Positions 48,766-57,764 of a DNA stretch of 64,000 nt are shown here, one piece after another (position 1 is the stretch's first letter; each line of letters begins with the position of its first letter). The DNA is taken from the NCBI GenBank assembly GCA_965261925.1, contig OZ253486.1, forward strand, positions 2,294,001 to 2,358,000, in the 5' to 3' direction. The notes beneath the pieces were generated by a model. That model searched no databases. It was not told the DNA's origin and saw nothing but the letters and a program-made list of their open reading frames with translations. Source of the stretch: Bin87 sp965261925 (GTDB taxonomy: Bacteria > Chloroflexota > Dehalococcoidia > Lucifugimonadales > UBA3495). Position numbers and translations under genes: made by a program.

Positions 48766-50175
48766 ATGACTGTCTTCGCCACCACCAGAGCCCCGCGTGC
48801 CGCCGCACCGCCAGAATCAGAATGGCCGCTGCCGCTTAACCAGCGGAACCAATGCGACGGCCTGGAACTCCTGGCCGCCCTCAACCCGGAAACGGTCCCG
48901 TTGTGCATCTTCGACCCGCAGTATCGGGGGATCCTGGACAAGATGCAGTACGGCAACGAGGGGGTAAATCGTGGGCGGACCCGATCTTCGCTACCTCAGA
49001 TGAGCGAAAAGATCATCTCCGAATTCATAGCGGGCATCTCCCGGGCTCTCGTACCGTCAGGTCATTTGTTCCTGTGGGTGGATAAGTTCCACATTTGTAC
49101 TGGCGTGGAGCCATGGTTTGATAAATTCGGTTTGGGAATCGTCGATCTGGTCACTTGGAACAAAGCGAAGATGGGTATGGGATACAGAACCCGCAGGTAC
49201 GGCGAATATTTGGTGATAGCGCAAAAGTTGCCGAAACGGGCTAAGGGCATATGGCATCGACACAATATTCCGGACGTATGGACAGAATCGGTTGATAAAC
49301 ACTTTGCTCACGCTAAACCTGTCATTTTGCAAGCCGCTTTGATCGAAGCCGTGACGGATCCTGGGGATGTTGTGTTAGATCCGTCCGCTGGAAGCTATTC
49401 GGTGTTGAAGGCTGCAAAGTGGGTAGGCCGAAATTTCATTGGTTGTGACGTCAACGGGATGGAACCAGACGGAGGTGCGGCCTTGCCGAGGATCGACGAT
49501 AGCAACCCCGGCCGTAGGGACGGATCGTATACCCGATTGTTCGATGACGCCGACATCGGTGCCATGTTGTCCCAAATACATGCCACCTCGATCAGGGCCG
49601 GCATGGAGTTGGAAAGGGCCATCCAAAATCGCGCAAAAGATTGCCAAATCCTGATACCGGACTTGGATGCTTTTTTGAGCCGGTCGCACAATTTCGACGG
49701 TGTGTTTCTTGCGGACAAAAAAGTGGTGAGAAAATCGCAGACTATCGGCGCCGGCACGCAACCTGATTATCTGGTGTTCGACCAGCGTCACGGTAGGCGA
49801 CACTGCTATGTGGTCGAATTGAAAGACGGCGACGTGTTCGACACAAAAAAAACGGACGGGGAAATCGATTCGCTGAACAACTTTGTGCAAGTCGCGGCTC
49901 GGCGCATTGAGTATTCCTTGGAAATTAGGGTTTGCTCGTTCAATCAGCGGGATAAATCCGCCATCGCTAACGGGTTTAAAAATCGGATCGATATCTCCGA
50001 AGTTTGGACCGGTTCGGATTTTTGTGGGATGCTGGGGATTGATTACCACGCGATCCTAAACGAAAGAACAGCCCACGCGGAGAGCAACCGAGAATGGCTA
50101 GTTTCTTCCATGATGCACATCCCAGAGTTGCGGCAAATCGCTCGAGAATTCTTGGCTCAGACACCCAATGACTGA
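48766..50175 (+). CDS. DNA methyltransferase fused to a PD-(D/E)XK nuclease (restriction-modification)
   Basis: A 469-aa single-chain protein. Residues 40-235 are a beta-class amino-methyltransferase domain: catalytic motif IV F49-DPQY-RG (a DPPY variant) comes first and the AdoMet motif I follows as VVLDPSAGSYSV (D205-S210). Residues 270-410 look like a PD-(D/E)XK nuclease: QPDYLVFD with D334, then VVELKDG with E351 and K353. This suggests a restriction-modification enzyme in one polypeptide. ATG 48766; the frame is open far upstream inside antisense guaA. The gene is visibly AT-richer than its neighbours, suggesting transfer. Its stop is followed two bases later by the Sua5 start. Confidence 0.82.
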   Translation: MTVFATTRAPRAAAPPESEWPLPLNQRNQCDGLELLAALNPETVPLCIFDPQYRGILDKMQYGNEGVNRGRTRSSLPQMSEKIISEFIAGISRALVPSGHLFLWVDKFHICTGVEPWFDKFGLGIVDLVTWNKAKMGMGYRTRRYGEYLVIAQKLPKRAKGIWHRHNIPDVWTESVDKHFAHAKPVILQAALIEAVTDPGDVVLDPSAGSYSVLKAAKWVGRNFIGCDVNGMEPDGGAALPRIDDSNPGRRDGSYTRLFDDADIGAMLSQIHATSIRAGMELERAIQNRAKDCQILIPDLDAFLSRSHNFDGVFLADKKVVRKSQTIGAGTQPDYLVFDQRHGRRHCYVVELKDGDVFDTKKTDGEIDSLNNFVQVAARRIEYSLEIRVCSFNQRDKSAIANGFKNRIDISEVWTGSDFCGMLGIDYHAILNERTAHAESNREWLVSSMMHIPELRQIAREFLAQTPND

Positions 50176-50177
50176 GT

Positions 50178-50858
50178 TTGAGCCCAAGCACACATTGCCA
50201 CGAGTTTGACCGCGCAGCGCCTTATCTTTTGGACTTCCAAACCGAAATTCTCCACGCTGCGCAAACCCTTGCCCAGGGTGGCGTCGTCGCCGTTCCCACC
50301 GACACGCTTTACGGGTTGGCGGCGGACGCTCTCAACCCCGACGGCCTCGAACGAGTTTACGCGGCCAAGGGCCGCCCCGCCGATATGCCCTTGCCCGTGC
50401 TGGTGTCTGGCTGGGAGCAATCACGCCAGGTCGCCGCGGTTTCGGCGGTCGACGAGTTGCTGGCCCGGCGTTTGGTCGAAACCTACTGGCCCGGTCCGTT
50501 GACCATGGTGCTGCCCGCCGCCCCCGGTTTGCCGAACCGCTTGACCGCCGGACGCGATACGGTCGCCGTGCGTATGCCCGACCATCCGGTTCCTCTCGCC
50601 CTTGCCGCCGCCCTGGGTCGCCCCATCACCGGTACCAGCGCCAACCGCAGCGGCGAGCCTGACATAACTGACGCGGATGAGCTACGCCGGACCCTAGCCT
50701 CTCGGGTTGATGGTATCATTGTCGCCGGCCCCAAGCCTGCGGGTGCGGCCAGCACCATCGTGGTGGTGTCCGGGGGCATTGTCAGTCTGCTGCGAGAGGG
50801 CGTGTTGCCCTACGAGCGCGTGCTCGAGACCCTCGGAATGGTCATGCCGTTTGAATAG
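50178..50858 (+). CDS. L-threonylcarbamoyladenylate synthase (Sua5/TsaC/YrdC)
   Basis: Makes threonylcarbamoyl-AMP for the t6A modification at position 37 of ANN-decoding tRNAs. The 226-aa protein has the YrdC fold with GGVVAVPTDTLYGLAADALN, the KGRPADMPLPVL motif, YWPGPLTMVLP, VAVRMPDHP, ITGTSANRSGEPDI and GPKPAGAASTIV. It lacks the extra C-terminal Sua5 domain, so it is of TsaC length plus a short tail. TTG start two bases after the methyltransferase-nuclease stop; the tRNA-modification gene miaA lies farther downstream. Confidence 0.93.
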   Translation: MSPSTHCHEFDRAAPYLLDFQTEILHAAQTLAQGGVVAVPTDTLYGLAADALNPDGLERVYAAKGRPADMPLPVLVSGWEQSRQVAAVSAVDELLARRLVETYWPGPLTMVLPAAPGLPNRLTAGRDTVAVRMPDHPVPLALAAALGRPITGTSANRSGEPDITDADELRRTLASRVDGIIVAGPKPAGAASTIVVVSGGIVSLLREGVLPYERVLETLGMVMPFE

Positions 50859-50878
50859 CGAGGTCGGTCATCACATCG

Positions 50879-51892
50879 GTGGAAACATACGATAGTTACC
50901 GGGCTGGCGTGCACGCCGAACTGCGGTCGGTATTCGACGGCCGGCAGGGCATGTTGTACGACCTTCTGCGCTATCACCTCGGATGGGTGGATGAGCGAGG
51001 CAATCCTGCTGATGATGCGATCACGCCCCTGCACCACTGCGGCGCCTTGGCCATGGCGTCGTCGGAGGCGGTCGGCGGCGGGCATCCGGGCGCGGCTTCC
51101 GCAGCCGCGGCCGTTGAGTTGGCGTACAATTTCGTGCTGGTGCATAACGACGTTCAAGCTGGCCGTATCGATCAGGACAACGACCGCCCGAGTATCTGGT
51201 GGGTGTGGGGCCCCTCGCAGGCCATCAACGCCGGTGACGGATTGCACGCCCTGGCTCGCTTTGTGTTGATGCGCCTGTCAGACGCCGGAGCCACCTCCGA
51301 AATCGTCCTGGCCGGATTACAGTCTTTGGATCAGGCATGTTTGACCCTGTGCGAGGGTCAGTACATGGACCTCACTTACCAGGACCAGTTGATGGTGTCT
51401 GAATCTGACTACATGGACATGATTGGCAAAAAATCCGGTGCATTGGCCGGGTGCGCGGCGCGCCTGGGCGCGTTGGCCAGCGGAGCCGAACCGGCCACCG
51501 CCGACGCGCTGGAGCTATGGGGTCTGAAACTCGGTATGGCGCGCCAGGTCAGGGAGGACATCTCCGATCTGTGGGGACGTTCCGGCGACGGTTTCACTCC
51601 CGCCAATATCCTGAACAAGAAGAAAAGCCTGCCCCTGATCCATGCGCTACAAAACTCCGATACCGCCGCCAAGCGCGAGCTGGGCGCCATATACATGAAA
51701 CGCGTGTTGGAACCGGGTGACACACCGCGGATCGTGGCGATCCTGCAGGAGGCCGGATCCCGCGAGTACTCATTCGCCAAAATGGATGAGCTTCTTCGTG
51801 AGGCGCGCGAAGCCGTTGCGGGTGACGATCTCGCGCTGGAACATCCGGAACCGCTGGATTGGGCAACCCATTGGGTCGTCGCCCGCGACTAG
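50879..51892 (+). CDS. Polyprenyl synthetase-like protein with degenerate first Asp motif
   Basis: A 337-aa all-helical protein of the trans-isoprenyl diphosphate synthase family. The fold is recognised from GGGHPGAASAAAAVELAYNFVLVHND, WGPSQAINAGDGLHALA and ARQVREDISDLWG. The first Asp-rich motif (normally DDxxD) reads N90-D-V-Q-A94, so most metal ligands are lost. The second, E226-D-I-S-D230, is nearly intact. It may be a regulatory or small subunit, or an enzyme with altered chemistry. GTG start 20 bases after the Sua5 gene, followed by pgk 25 bases on. Confidence 0.85.
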   Translation: METYDSYRAGVHAELRSVFDGRQGMLYDLLRYHLGWVDERGNPADDAITPLHHCGALAMASSEAVGGGHPGAASAAAAVELAYNFVLVHNDVQAGRIDQDNDRPSIWWVWGPSQAINAGDGLHALARFVLMRLSDAGATSEIVLAGLQSLDQACLTLCEGQYMDLTYQDQLMVSESDYMDMIGKKSGALAGCAARLGALASGAEPATADALELWGLKLGMARQVREDISDLWGRSGDGFTPANILNKKKSLPLIHALQNSDTAAKRELGAIYMKRVLEPGDTPRIVAILQEAGSREYSFAKMDELLREAREAVAGDDLALEHPEPLDWATHWVVARD

Positions 51893-51917
51893 AGTTGACC
51901 GGACGGAAGACCCGAGC

Positions 51918-53114
51918 ATGACCAAGCGTGCCCTCCCTCAACTGGATGTGAACGGAAAGACCGTACTGGTCCGGGTCGATTTCAACGTGCCTATAGAGCA
52001 GGGCGCGGAATTCATCGCCAATTACGATCATCGCTTGCGCGCAACCCTGCCCACTATCGAATACCTGCTGGAGCGGCAATGCAAGGTCGTGTTGTGCTCC
52101 CACCTTGGCCGACCCCGCGGCAAGGTCGACGAGAGCCTCCGCCTGGCGCCGGTGGGAGAGCGGCTGGCTACTCTGCTGGGTCGCCCCGTGACCCCACTGG
52201 ATGAGTGCGTCGGTCCGGCGGTTGCCCGGAAAGTTTCCGGGATGTCCCCCGGCGACGTTTGCCTGCTCGAAAACCTGCGTTTCCACCAAGGGGAAGAAGG
52301 TAACGACGAGGGGTTTTCGGCTCAGTTGGCCAGTTTGGCCGATTGTTTCGTTATGGACGCTTTTGCGGTGGCGCATCGCGCCCACGCCTCCACCGTGGGT
52401 GTGCCCCGCCATCTCCCGACTGCCATGGGCCTGCTGACTCAGCGCGAGGTTGAGTCCTTGAGCATCGCTCTGGAAAACCCCGATCGCCCGTTGGCCGCGC
52501 TCATGGGCGGCGCCAAGGTTAGCGACAAGATTCTCGTCCTCGAAAACCTGCTGTCCCGCCTCGACCACCTGTTCATCGGGGGCGGCATGGCGGTCACCTT
52601 CCTGGCCGCCGCCGGCAAATCGGTCGGAGCGTCGGCGGTTGAAACTGATCGTCTCGATTTCGCCCGCGTGGTGATCGACCGCACCCAAGCCGCTGGCGTC
52701 ACGGTTCATTTACCCGATGATCTGGTCGTCGCCAACCGGTTCGATCCTAACCCCTCCTCGGTTGACACTGTGCTCGTGGACAATGTCCCTGACGGCTGGT
52801 ACATCATGGATATTGGTCAGGGAGCCGCGTCCGCGTTTGCCGCCGCCCTCGCCGACTGTAAGACGATCCTGTGGAACGGGCCGATGGGCGTGTTTGAAAT
52901 GGAACAGTTCAGCGTTGGTACTCGTGAGGTCGCCAACAGTATCGCCGAACTAGCCGACGCAACCACCGTGGTTGGCGGCGGGTCTACCGCAGAAGCGGTG
53001 GAGGCCCTCGGCCTGATGGGCAGTATGACCCATGTATCCACCGGGGGCGGCGCATCGCTGGAGTTTCTCGAAGGGCGCATCCTGCCCGGTATCGCCGCAA
53101 TTCCCGATGTCTGA
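51918..53114 (+). CDS. pgk: Phosphoglycerate kinase
   Basis: Glycolytic enzyme making ATP from 1,3-bisphosphoglycerate. The 398-aa protein shows VLVRVDFNVP, the substrate-binding Arg/His region CSHLGRPRGK, LLENLRFHQGEEGND, ALMGGAKVSDKI, FIGGGMAVTFL, WNGPMGVFEMEQF and VVGGGSTAEAV, HVSTGGGASLEFLEG, all diagnostic. ATG 51918 is used; the open frame upstream lies in the prenyl-synthase-like gene. It heads a pgk-apgM-tpiA run of lower glycolysis. Confidence 0.98.
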   Translation: MTKRALPQLDVNGKTVLVRVDFNVPIEQGAEFIANYDHRLRATLPTIEYLLERQCKVVLCSHLGRPRGKVDESLRLAPVGERLATLLGRPVTPLDECVGPAVARKVSGMSPGDVCLLENLRFHQGEEGNDEGFSAQLASLADCFVMDAFAVAHRAHASTVGVPRHLPTAMGLLTQREVESLSIALENPDRPLAALMGGAKVSDKILVLENLLSRLDHLFIGGGMAVTFLAAAGKSVGASAVETDRLDFARVVIDRTQAAGVTVHLPDDLVVANRFDPNPSSVDTVLVDNVPDGWYIMDIGQGAASAFAAALADCKTILWNGPMGVFEMEQFSVGTREVANSIAELADATTVVGGGSTAEAVEALGLMGSMTHVSTGGGASLEFLEGRILPGIAAIPDV

Positions 53115-53140
53115 CCGACCGTTTGCCACTGGAGCTATGC

Positions 53141-54346
53141 ATGATTGATCTGGAACAGGTCCACGACAGCATCGCCAGCACCCCGTCAAAAATCGTGCTG
53201 TTGGTTGCCGATGGCCTCGGTGGGTTACCCCATCCCGACACCCGCAAGTCTGAGCTGGAGACCGCGCACATCCCCAATCTGGACGGATTGGCCCAACGCA
53301 GCGCCTGCGGACTCACCACTCCGGTGGAGATCGGCGTTGCTCCGGGCAGTGGGCCCGGCCACCTGGCGCTGTTCGGATACAACCCGTTGAAGTACCTGAT
53401 CGGCCGTGGCGCGCTGGAAGCCCTCGGCATTGGCGCCGAGTTGCTGCCCGGAGACGTGGCCGCTCGCGGCAACTTCTGCACCGTGGACGATGACGGCGTG
53501 CTCACCGACCGTCGGGCCGGCAGAATTCGCACCGAACTGAGCGCCCAACTGTGCCAACGGCTGGACGGCATCGAGATACCCGGCGTCCAGGTGGACGTGC
53601 TTCCGGTACAGGACTATCGGTTTGTACTGCGTCTACGCGGCGACGGCCTGTCCGAAGCCGTGGAGGAGACCGACCCCCAACGTGAGGGATTGCCTCCCCG
53701 TCCAGCTCGCGCGTTGGTTCCCGCGGCGGAACGAACCTCTGAAATCGTTCAGGAGTTCGTGTCCCAGGCCGGTCGGGTTCTTTCCGAAGAACAGCCCGCC
53801 AACATGGTGCTGCTGCGCGGATGGGCTCAACTGCCCAACCTTCCGGATTTCGGCCAAGTTTATCAGCTGAACCCGGCCGCTATCGCCGCCTATCCCATGT
53901 ACCGGGGTCTCGCCTCGGTCGCTAATATGCGGATCATCCCTACCGGCATGACCTTCGGCGACGAGGTGGACACCCTGCATGCCAACTGGGAAGACCATGA
54001 CTTCTTCTTCATTCACTACAAGCCTGCCGACGCCGCGGGCGAGGACGGCGATTTCGATGGCAAGGTGAAAACTCTGGAGGTGTTGGATGCCCACATACCG
54101 CGCATCCTGGAACTTGAACCCGACGTGCTGATGGTCGCCGGAGACCACTCCACCCCCGCCATCATGGCGTCCCATAGCTGGCACCCCGTTCCCTTCATGC
54201 TCCACTCCCGGCTGACCCTTGGGGAAGGCATCGAAGGTTTCAACGAGCGCGCGTGCGCCCAGGGTTCTATCGGTCGAATACCGGCCGAAACCATCATGCT
54301 GCTGGCCCTGTCTCACGCCGGAAAATTGTCCAAGTACGGCCCGTAG
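53141..54346 (+). CDS. apgM: 2,3-bisphosphoglycerate-independent phosphoglycerate mutase, archaeal type
   Basis: Interconverts 3- and 2-phosphoglycerate. The 401-aa protein is the short archaeal-type (COG3635) member of the alkaline phosphatase superfamily: KIVLLVADGLGGLPHPDT (metal-site Asp), HIPNLDGLAQRSACGL, GSGPGHLALFGYNP, IGRGALEALGIG, and later FFFIHYKPADAAGEDGDF and LMVAGDHSTP with the metal-binding His. ATG 53141 with GGAG upstream. It is not the longer bacterial GpmI. The gene lies between pgk and tpiA. Confidence 0.95.
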   Translation: MIDLEQVHDSIASTPSKIVLLVADGLGGLPHPDTRKSELETAHIPNLDGLAQRSACGLTTPVEIGVAPGSGPGHLALFGYNPLKYLIGRGALEALGIGAELLPGDVAARGNFCTVDDDGVLTDRRAGRIRTELSAQLCQRLDGIEIPGVQVDVLPVQDYRFVLRLRGDGLSEAVEETDPQREGLPPRPARALVPAAERTSEIVQEFVSQAGRVLSEEQPANMVLLRGWAQLPNLPDFGQVYQLNPAAIAAYPMYRGLASVANMRIIPTGMTFGDEVDTLHANWEDHDFFFIHYKPADAAGEDGDFDGKVKTLEVLDAHIPRILELEPDVLMVAGDHSTPAIMASHSWHPVPFMLHSRLTLGEGIEGFNERACAQGSIGRIPAETIMLLALSHAGKLSKYGP

Positions 54347-54373
54347 CCGATACCACCGCCCTGGGACTCTGTG

Positions 54374-55147
54374 ATGACCTCTTCCACCAACATCGTCGCC
54401 GGAAACTGGAAAATGAACACGGACGTCACTTCCGGCGTTCGGTTGGCCTCGTCTGTGGCGGCCGGCGCCGTGGCGGTGCCCGGCGTCCAGATCATAGTTG
54501 CCCCGCCGTTCGTGTCGCTGGCAGCGGTTCGTGATGCCTTGGCCGGCAGCAGTGTGGGCGTCGCCGCCCAGAACGTGCACGCCGAGGATAGCGGCGCCTT
54601 CACCGGAGAGATTGCTCCGCCGATGCTGGTCGGCCTGTGCGACTATGTGATCATCGGCCACTCCGAGCGGCGCCAGTTTTTCGGGGAAACCGACGAATCA
54701 GTCGGTCGCAAGGCTGCCGCCGCGCTGCAGCACGGGCTTCGTCCCATCGTCTGCGTCGGAGAAACCCTGGACGAGCGGGAGTCCGGTCGGGCCGTTGAGG
54801 TCATCCGGCGACAGGTCGTCGCCGCCCTGGCGGATCTCGATCCCGAAGCCGCCGGGTCCCTTGCCATAGCCTATGAGCCGGTGTGGGCCATCGGGACCGG
54901 CCGTGCGGCCACCCCGGACATAGCGGACCAGATAATGGGCGGCGCGATCGGATCAACCATCGCGGCCGTGTTGGGAACGGATGTCGCTTCGGAAACTCCG
55001 CTCCTGTACGGCGGCAGCGTGAACCCGGCCAACGCCGCCGAGTTCGCGGCCGTCCCGAGCATAAACGGCGCTCTGGTCGGCGGCGCGAGCCTGGACGCTG
55101 CTACGTTTCTGGAAGTGGCCGCGGCGTTCTCCAGCCGTAACCAATAG
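54374..55147 (+). CDS. tpiA: Triosephosphate isomerase
   Basis: Interconverts dihydroxyacetone phosphate and glyceraldehyde 3-phosphate. The 257-aa barrel has K13 (GNWKMN), electrophile H96 (IIGHSERRQ) and general base E168 (AYEPVWAIGTG), with LYGGSVNPAN and VGGASLDAATF closing the phosphate site. ATG 54374 is used; GTG 54371 is the alternative. It is the last gene of pgk-apgM-tpiA and is followed 18 bases later by miaA. Confidence 0.98.
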   Translation: MTSSTNIVAGNWKMNTDVTSGVRLASSVAAGAVAVPGVQIIVAPPFVSLAAVRDALAGSSVGVAAQNVHAEDSGAFTGEIAPPMLVGLCDYVIIGHSERRQFFGETDESVGRKAAAALQHGLRPIVCVGETLDERESGRAVEVIRRQVVAALADLDPEAAGSLAIAYEPVWAIGTGRAATPDIADQIMGGAIGSTIAAVLGTDVASETPLLYGGSVNPANAAEFAAVPSINGALVGGASLDAATFLEVAAAFSSRNQ

Positions 55148-55165
55148 CCGCTGTCCGGCCGGTTA

Positions 55166-56122
55166 ATGGCGGCCCCGCCCAACCTGATCGCTGTCGTCGG
55201 CCCCACTGCGGTGGGCAAAACTGCCCTCGCAATTGCATTGGCGCGTCGCTTCGACGGAGAGATCGTAAACGCCGATAGCCGGCAGGTTTACACCTGCATG
55301 GACATCGGTACGGCCAAGCCTACTCCGGCTGAGCGCCGGAGCGCTCGCCACCACCTGATCGACATCCGCCCGCCCCATTCGCCAATCAGTCTTGGCGAAT
55401 ACTTGCCGTTGGCGCGCGAGTCGATCGAGGCCATCACGGCCAGGGGTAAATTGCCCATTTTGTGCGGTGGCACGGGGCAATACGTATGGGCGCTCATCGA
55501 AGGCTGGGAGGTTCCCCGTGTGCCGCCCGACCCTGCCTTCCGCGCCCGGCTCGAACATCGTCTCGCCGCTGAGGGCGCCGGCGTCCTGTTGCAAGAGTTG
55601 CGGGATAGAGATCCCGACCGGGCCGCGACCGTAGATCCACAAAACCCGCGTCGCATCATCCGGGCCCTGGAGATCCTATGCGCTACCGGGAATCCGGTTG
55701 ACGCAACCGGCAAAAGCCCGGCGCCTCCGTACCGTTGCCTCGTACTCGGTCTCACTGCGGATCGCATTCCTCTGTACGAGCGCATCGATGCCCGGTTCGA
55801 TTCGATGATGGCAGACGGTCTGCTGGACGAAGCCCGTCGCCTTGACGCCGCCGGATACGAGTTGGGTAGCGGCGCCCTGTCAGGAGTCGGCTACACCGAG
55901 CTGGGCCAATACCTGGCTGACGCTATGACGTTGGATGAAGCGGTTTCTCGCTCCAAGACCCGGACTCACCGCTTGGTCCGCCGTCAGTACACTTGGTTCA
56001 AGCCGGGCGACCCGCGCATCAATTGGCTTGATGCCACCCGCCGCTTGCCGGTTGCCGGGGCCTCCTCCCTCGTCCGCGGTTTCCTGGAACCTACCACCCC
56101 TTGTGATACAATTGGCGCTTGA
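55166..56122 (+). CDS. miaA: tRNA dimethylallyltransferase
   Basis: Adds a dimethylallyl group to A37 of tRNAs that read UNN codons. The 318-aa protein has the P-loop GPTAVGKT (12-19), NADSRQVYTCMDIGTAKPT, RHHLIDIRPP, LPILCGGTGQYVWALIEGW, QNPRRIIRALEI and GYTELGQYL, followed by RTHRLVRRQYTWFK. All are standard, at normal length. It is translated closely after tpiA and followed by dapF. Confidence 0.97.
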   Translation: MAAPPNLIAVVGPTAVGKTALAIALARRFDGEIVNADSRQVYTCMDIGTAKPTPAERRSARHHLIDIRPPHSPISLGEYLPLARESIEAITARGKLPILCGGTGQYVWALIEGWEVPRVPPDPAFRARLEHRLAAEGAGVLLQELRDRDPDRAATVDPQNPRRIIRALEILCATGNPVDATGKSPAPPYRCLVLGLTADRIPLYERIDARFDSMMADGLLDEARRLDAAGYELGSGALSGVGYTELGQYLADAMTLDEAVSRSKTRTHRLVRRQYTWFKPGDPRINWLDATRRLPVAGASSLVRGFLEPTTPCDTIGA

Positions 56123-56156
56123 CGCAAGGGCCCATTTCGGCGCAGGAGTCGCGACG

Positions 56157-57014
56157 ATGGAATTCACCAAAATGCACGGTGCCGGCAACGATTACGTCTA
56201 CGTTGATGCCCGTGCAATGCCTGAACGGGATTGGAATGACCTGTCGCGCGCCATTAGCAACCGACACTTTGGGGTCGGGGGTGATGGGTTGATCCTGGTG
56301 ATGGAATCCGACGTCGCCGACTTGAAGATGCGCATGTTCAACTCTGACGGCTCCGAGGGAGCCATGTGTGGCAACGGTATCCGGTGCTTCGCGAAATACG
56401 CCATCGAACGCGGCATTGTGTCCAGCTCGGCCCAGCAGGTGACCGTCGACACGCTGGCTGGCGTTCGCACCATTGTGCCTCACTACGCGGGTTCCACCGT
56501 GCACTCGGCGCGGGTGAGCATGGGCCTGCCTCGGCTCGCTCCATCGGATATCCCGGTCGATCTCGATCCCGCCATCGCCGGTCAGACTGGCCCGGTCATC
56601 AATTACGCGGTCCATCCGGGCGACTTCCGGCTGTTCCTGACCTTCGTGTCCATGGGAAACCCCCATGCGGTGACTTTCATCGATCAGCCCGTCGAAGAAT
56701 TCCCCCTGCACAACATCGGCCCGTTGGTGGAACGGCATCCCATCTTCCCTGATCGGGTCAATTTCGAAATCGTCAACATACGTGAGGACGGCAATTTGGA
56801 CGCCCGGGTCTGGGAGCGAGGCTCCGGCGAAACCATGGCCTGCGGCACCGGAGCTTGCGCCATTGGCGTCGCTTCCCGATTGTTGGGTCATACTGGAGAC
56901 CGCGTGGCGGTCAGTCTGCCCGGAGGCACCCTCGACATCGAGTGGGATGGTGCCGGCGAAGTTTATTTGGAAGGCCCCGCGGCCGAAGTTTTCAGCGGAG
57001 TGTGGACAGAATGA
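56157..57014 (+). CDS. dapF: Diaminopimelate epimerase
   Basis: Cofactor-free epimerase making meso-diaminopimelate for lysine and peptidoglycan. The 285-aa protein starts MEFTKMHGAGNDYVYVD and has the two catalytic Cys segments, CGNGIRC (C71) and MACGTGAC, with GNPHAVTF and ERGSGET in between. ATG 56157 with AGGAG is used; the open frame upstream lies in miaA. With dapL nearby it indicates the diaminopimelate-aminotransferase route. It overlaps the next gene by ATGA. Confidence 0.97.
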   Translation: MEFTKMHGAGNDYVYVDARAMPERDWNDLSRAISNRHFGVGGDGLILVMESDVADLKMRMFNSDGSEGAMCGNGIRCFAKYAIERGIVSSSAQQVTVDTLAGVRTIVPHYAGSTVHSARVSMGLPRLAPSDIPVDLDPAIAGQTGPVINYAVHPGDFRLFLTFVSMGNPHAVTFIDQPVEEFPLHNIGPLVERHPIFPDRVNFEIVNIREDGNLDARVWERGSGETMACGTGACAIGVASRLLGHTGDRVAVSLPGGTLDIEWDGAGEVYLEGPAAEVFSGVWTE

Positions 57015-57691
57015 GCAACTTTGTGACCGGCCCCACCACCTTTGACCAGCTTCGTTGGTCATCGCAGGTATTCCGAAGCCTCTCCGAGGACGCGACGTGC
57101 ATCGCCGCTCGATCTCCGTCTTTTCGGGACGCGATCCTCTCGGGTCGGGAAGATGCCGACTGGCCGGCCCTGATTGACTACGCGAACCAATGGGGTTGCC
57201 GAATTCCCCGCCACAAGTCGGAAGGTATCGCTGCCGCCACTGCTCAGGCCGCGCGGTTCCTTGAACCCATGGCGGCCTCGTCACTGGAGTTCGACGACCT
57301 GCGCTGCTCCACCTTGGATGTTGTGGAGCGTGCCTTCGACTGCCTCACCGAGGCCAACGGCGTCGGCCCCACTGGGGCATCCGCCATCCTTACCGTGCTC
57401 AATCCCCAGTTGTTTGTTTCATGGGGCGCCGGCATTCGGAATGCCTATTTCCCGGAAGACCGCCCCAAAGGCGCGACGTACTCCCAGTTCCTTACCGTCA
57501 TGCGCATGGCAGCCCTGTCGGTTGCCGCCGACGCGCGCAGCCAACACGGTATCGACGACCCGGCAGGCGCTCTTTCGTCGCAGTTGGGCATTGATCCGCC
57601 GTTCAGCCTCGCCAAGTTCGTCGACGAGTACAACTGGGTGACGCTGGAGCGCGAAATGGCCTTCCAACCGGGCGCGGTGGTTGCCGCGTAG
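57011..57691 (+). CDS. Hypothetical protein with a helix-hairpin-helix-like segment
   Basis: A 226-aa mostly helical protein whose ATG overlaps the dapF stop (ATGA). I do not recognise the family. The middle contains GVGPTGASAILTVLNPQLFVSWGAGIRNAYF (about 121-151), which has the look of the hairpin and following helix of HhH-type glycosylase folds (GVG-x2-x-ASAIL), but the catalytic Asp/Lys of that family cannot be located with confidence. A C-terminal segment PPFSLAKFVDEYNWVTLER follows. DNA binding is a guess. It is translationally coupled to dapF and followed 73 bases later by dapL. Confidence 0.65.
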   Translation: MSNFVTGPTTFDQLRWSSQVFRSLSEDATCIAARSPSFRDAILSGREDADWPALIDYANQWGCRIPRHKSEGIAAATAQAARFLEPMAASSLEFDDLRCSTLDVVERAFDCLTEANGVGPTGASAILTVLNPQLFVSWGAGIRNAYFPEDRPKGATYSQFLTVMRMAALSVAADARSQHGIDDPAGALSSQLGIDPPFSLAKFVDEYNWVTLEREMAFQPGAVVAA

Positions 57692-57764
57692 GTTCCCCCA
57701 ACTGCCAGCCTGTTCCGCCATTTCGCCGACATCAATCTAACTAACCGCAATCTCCAGGAGCATC

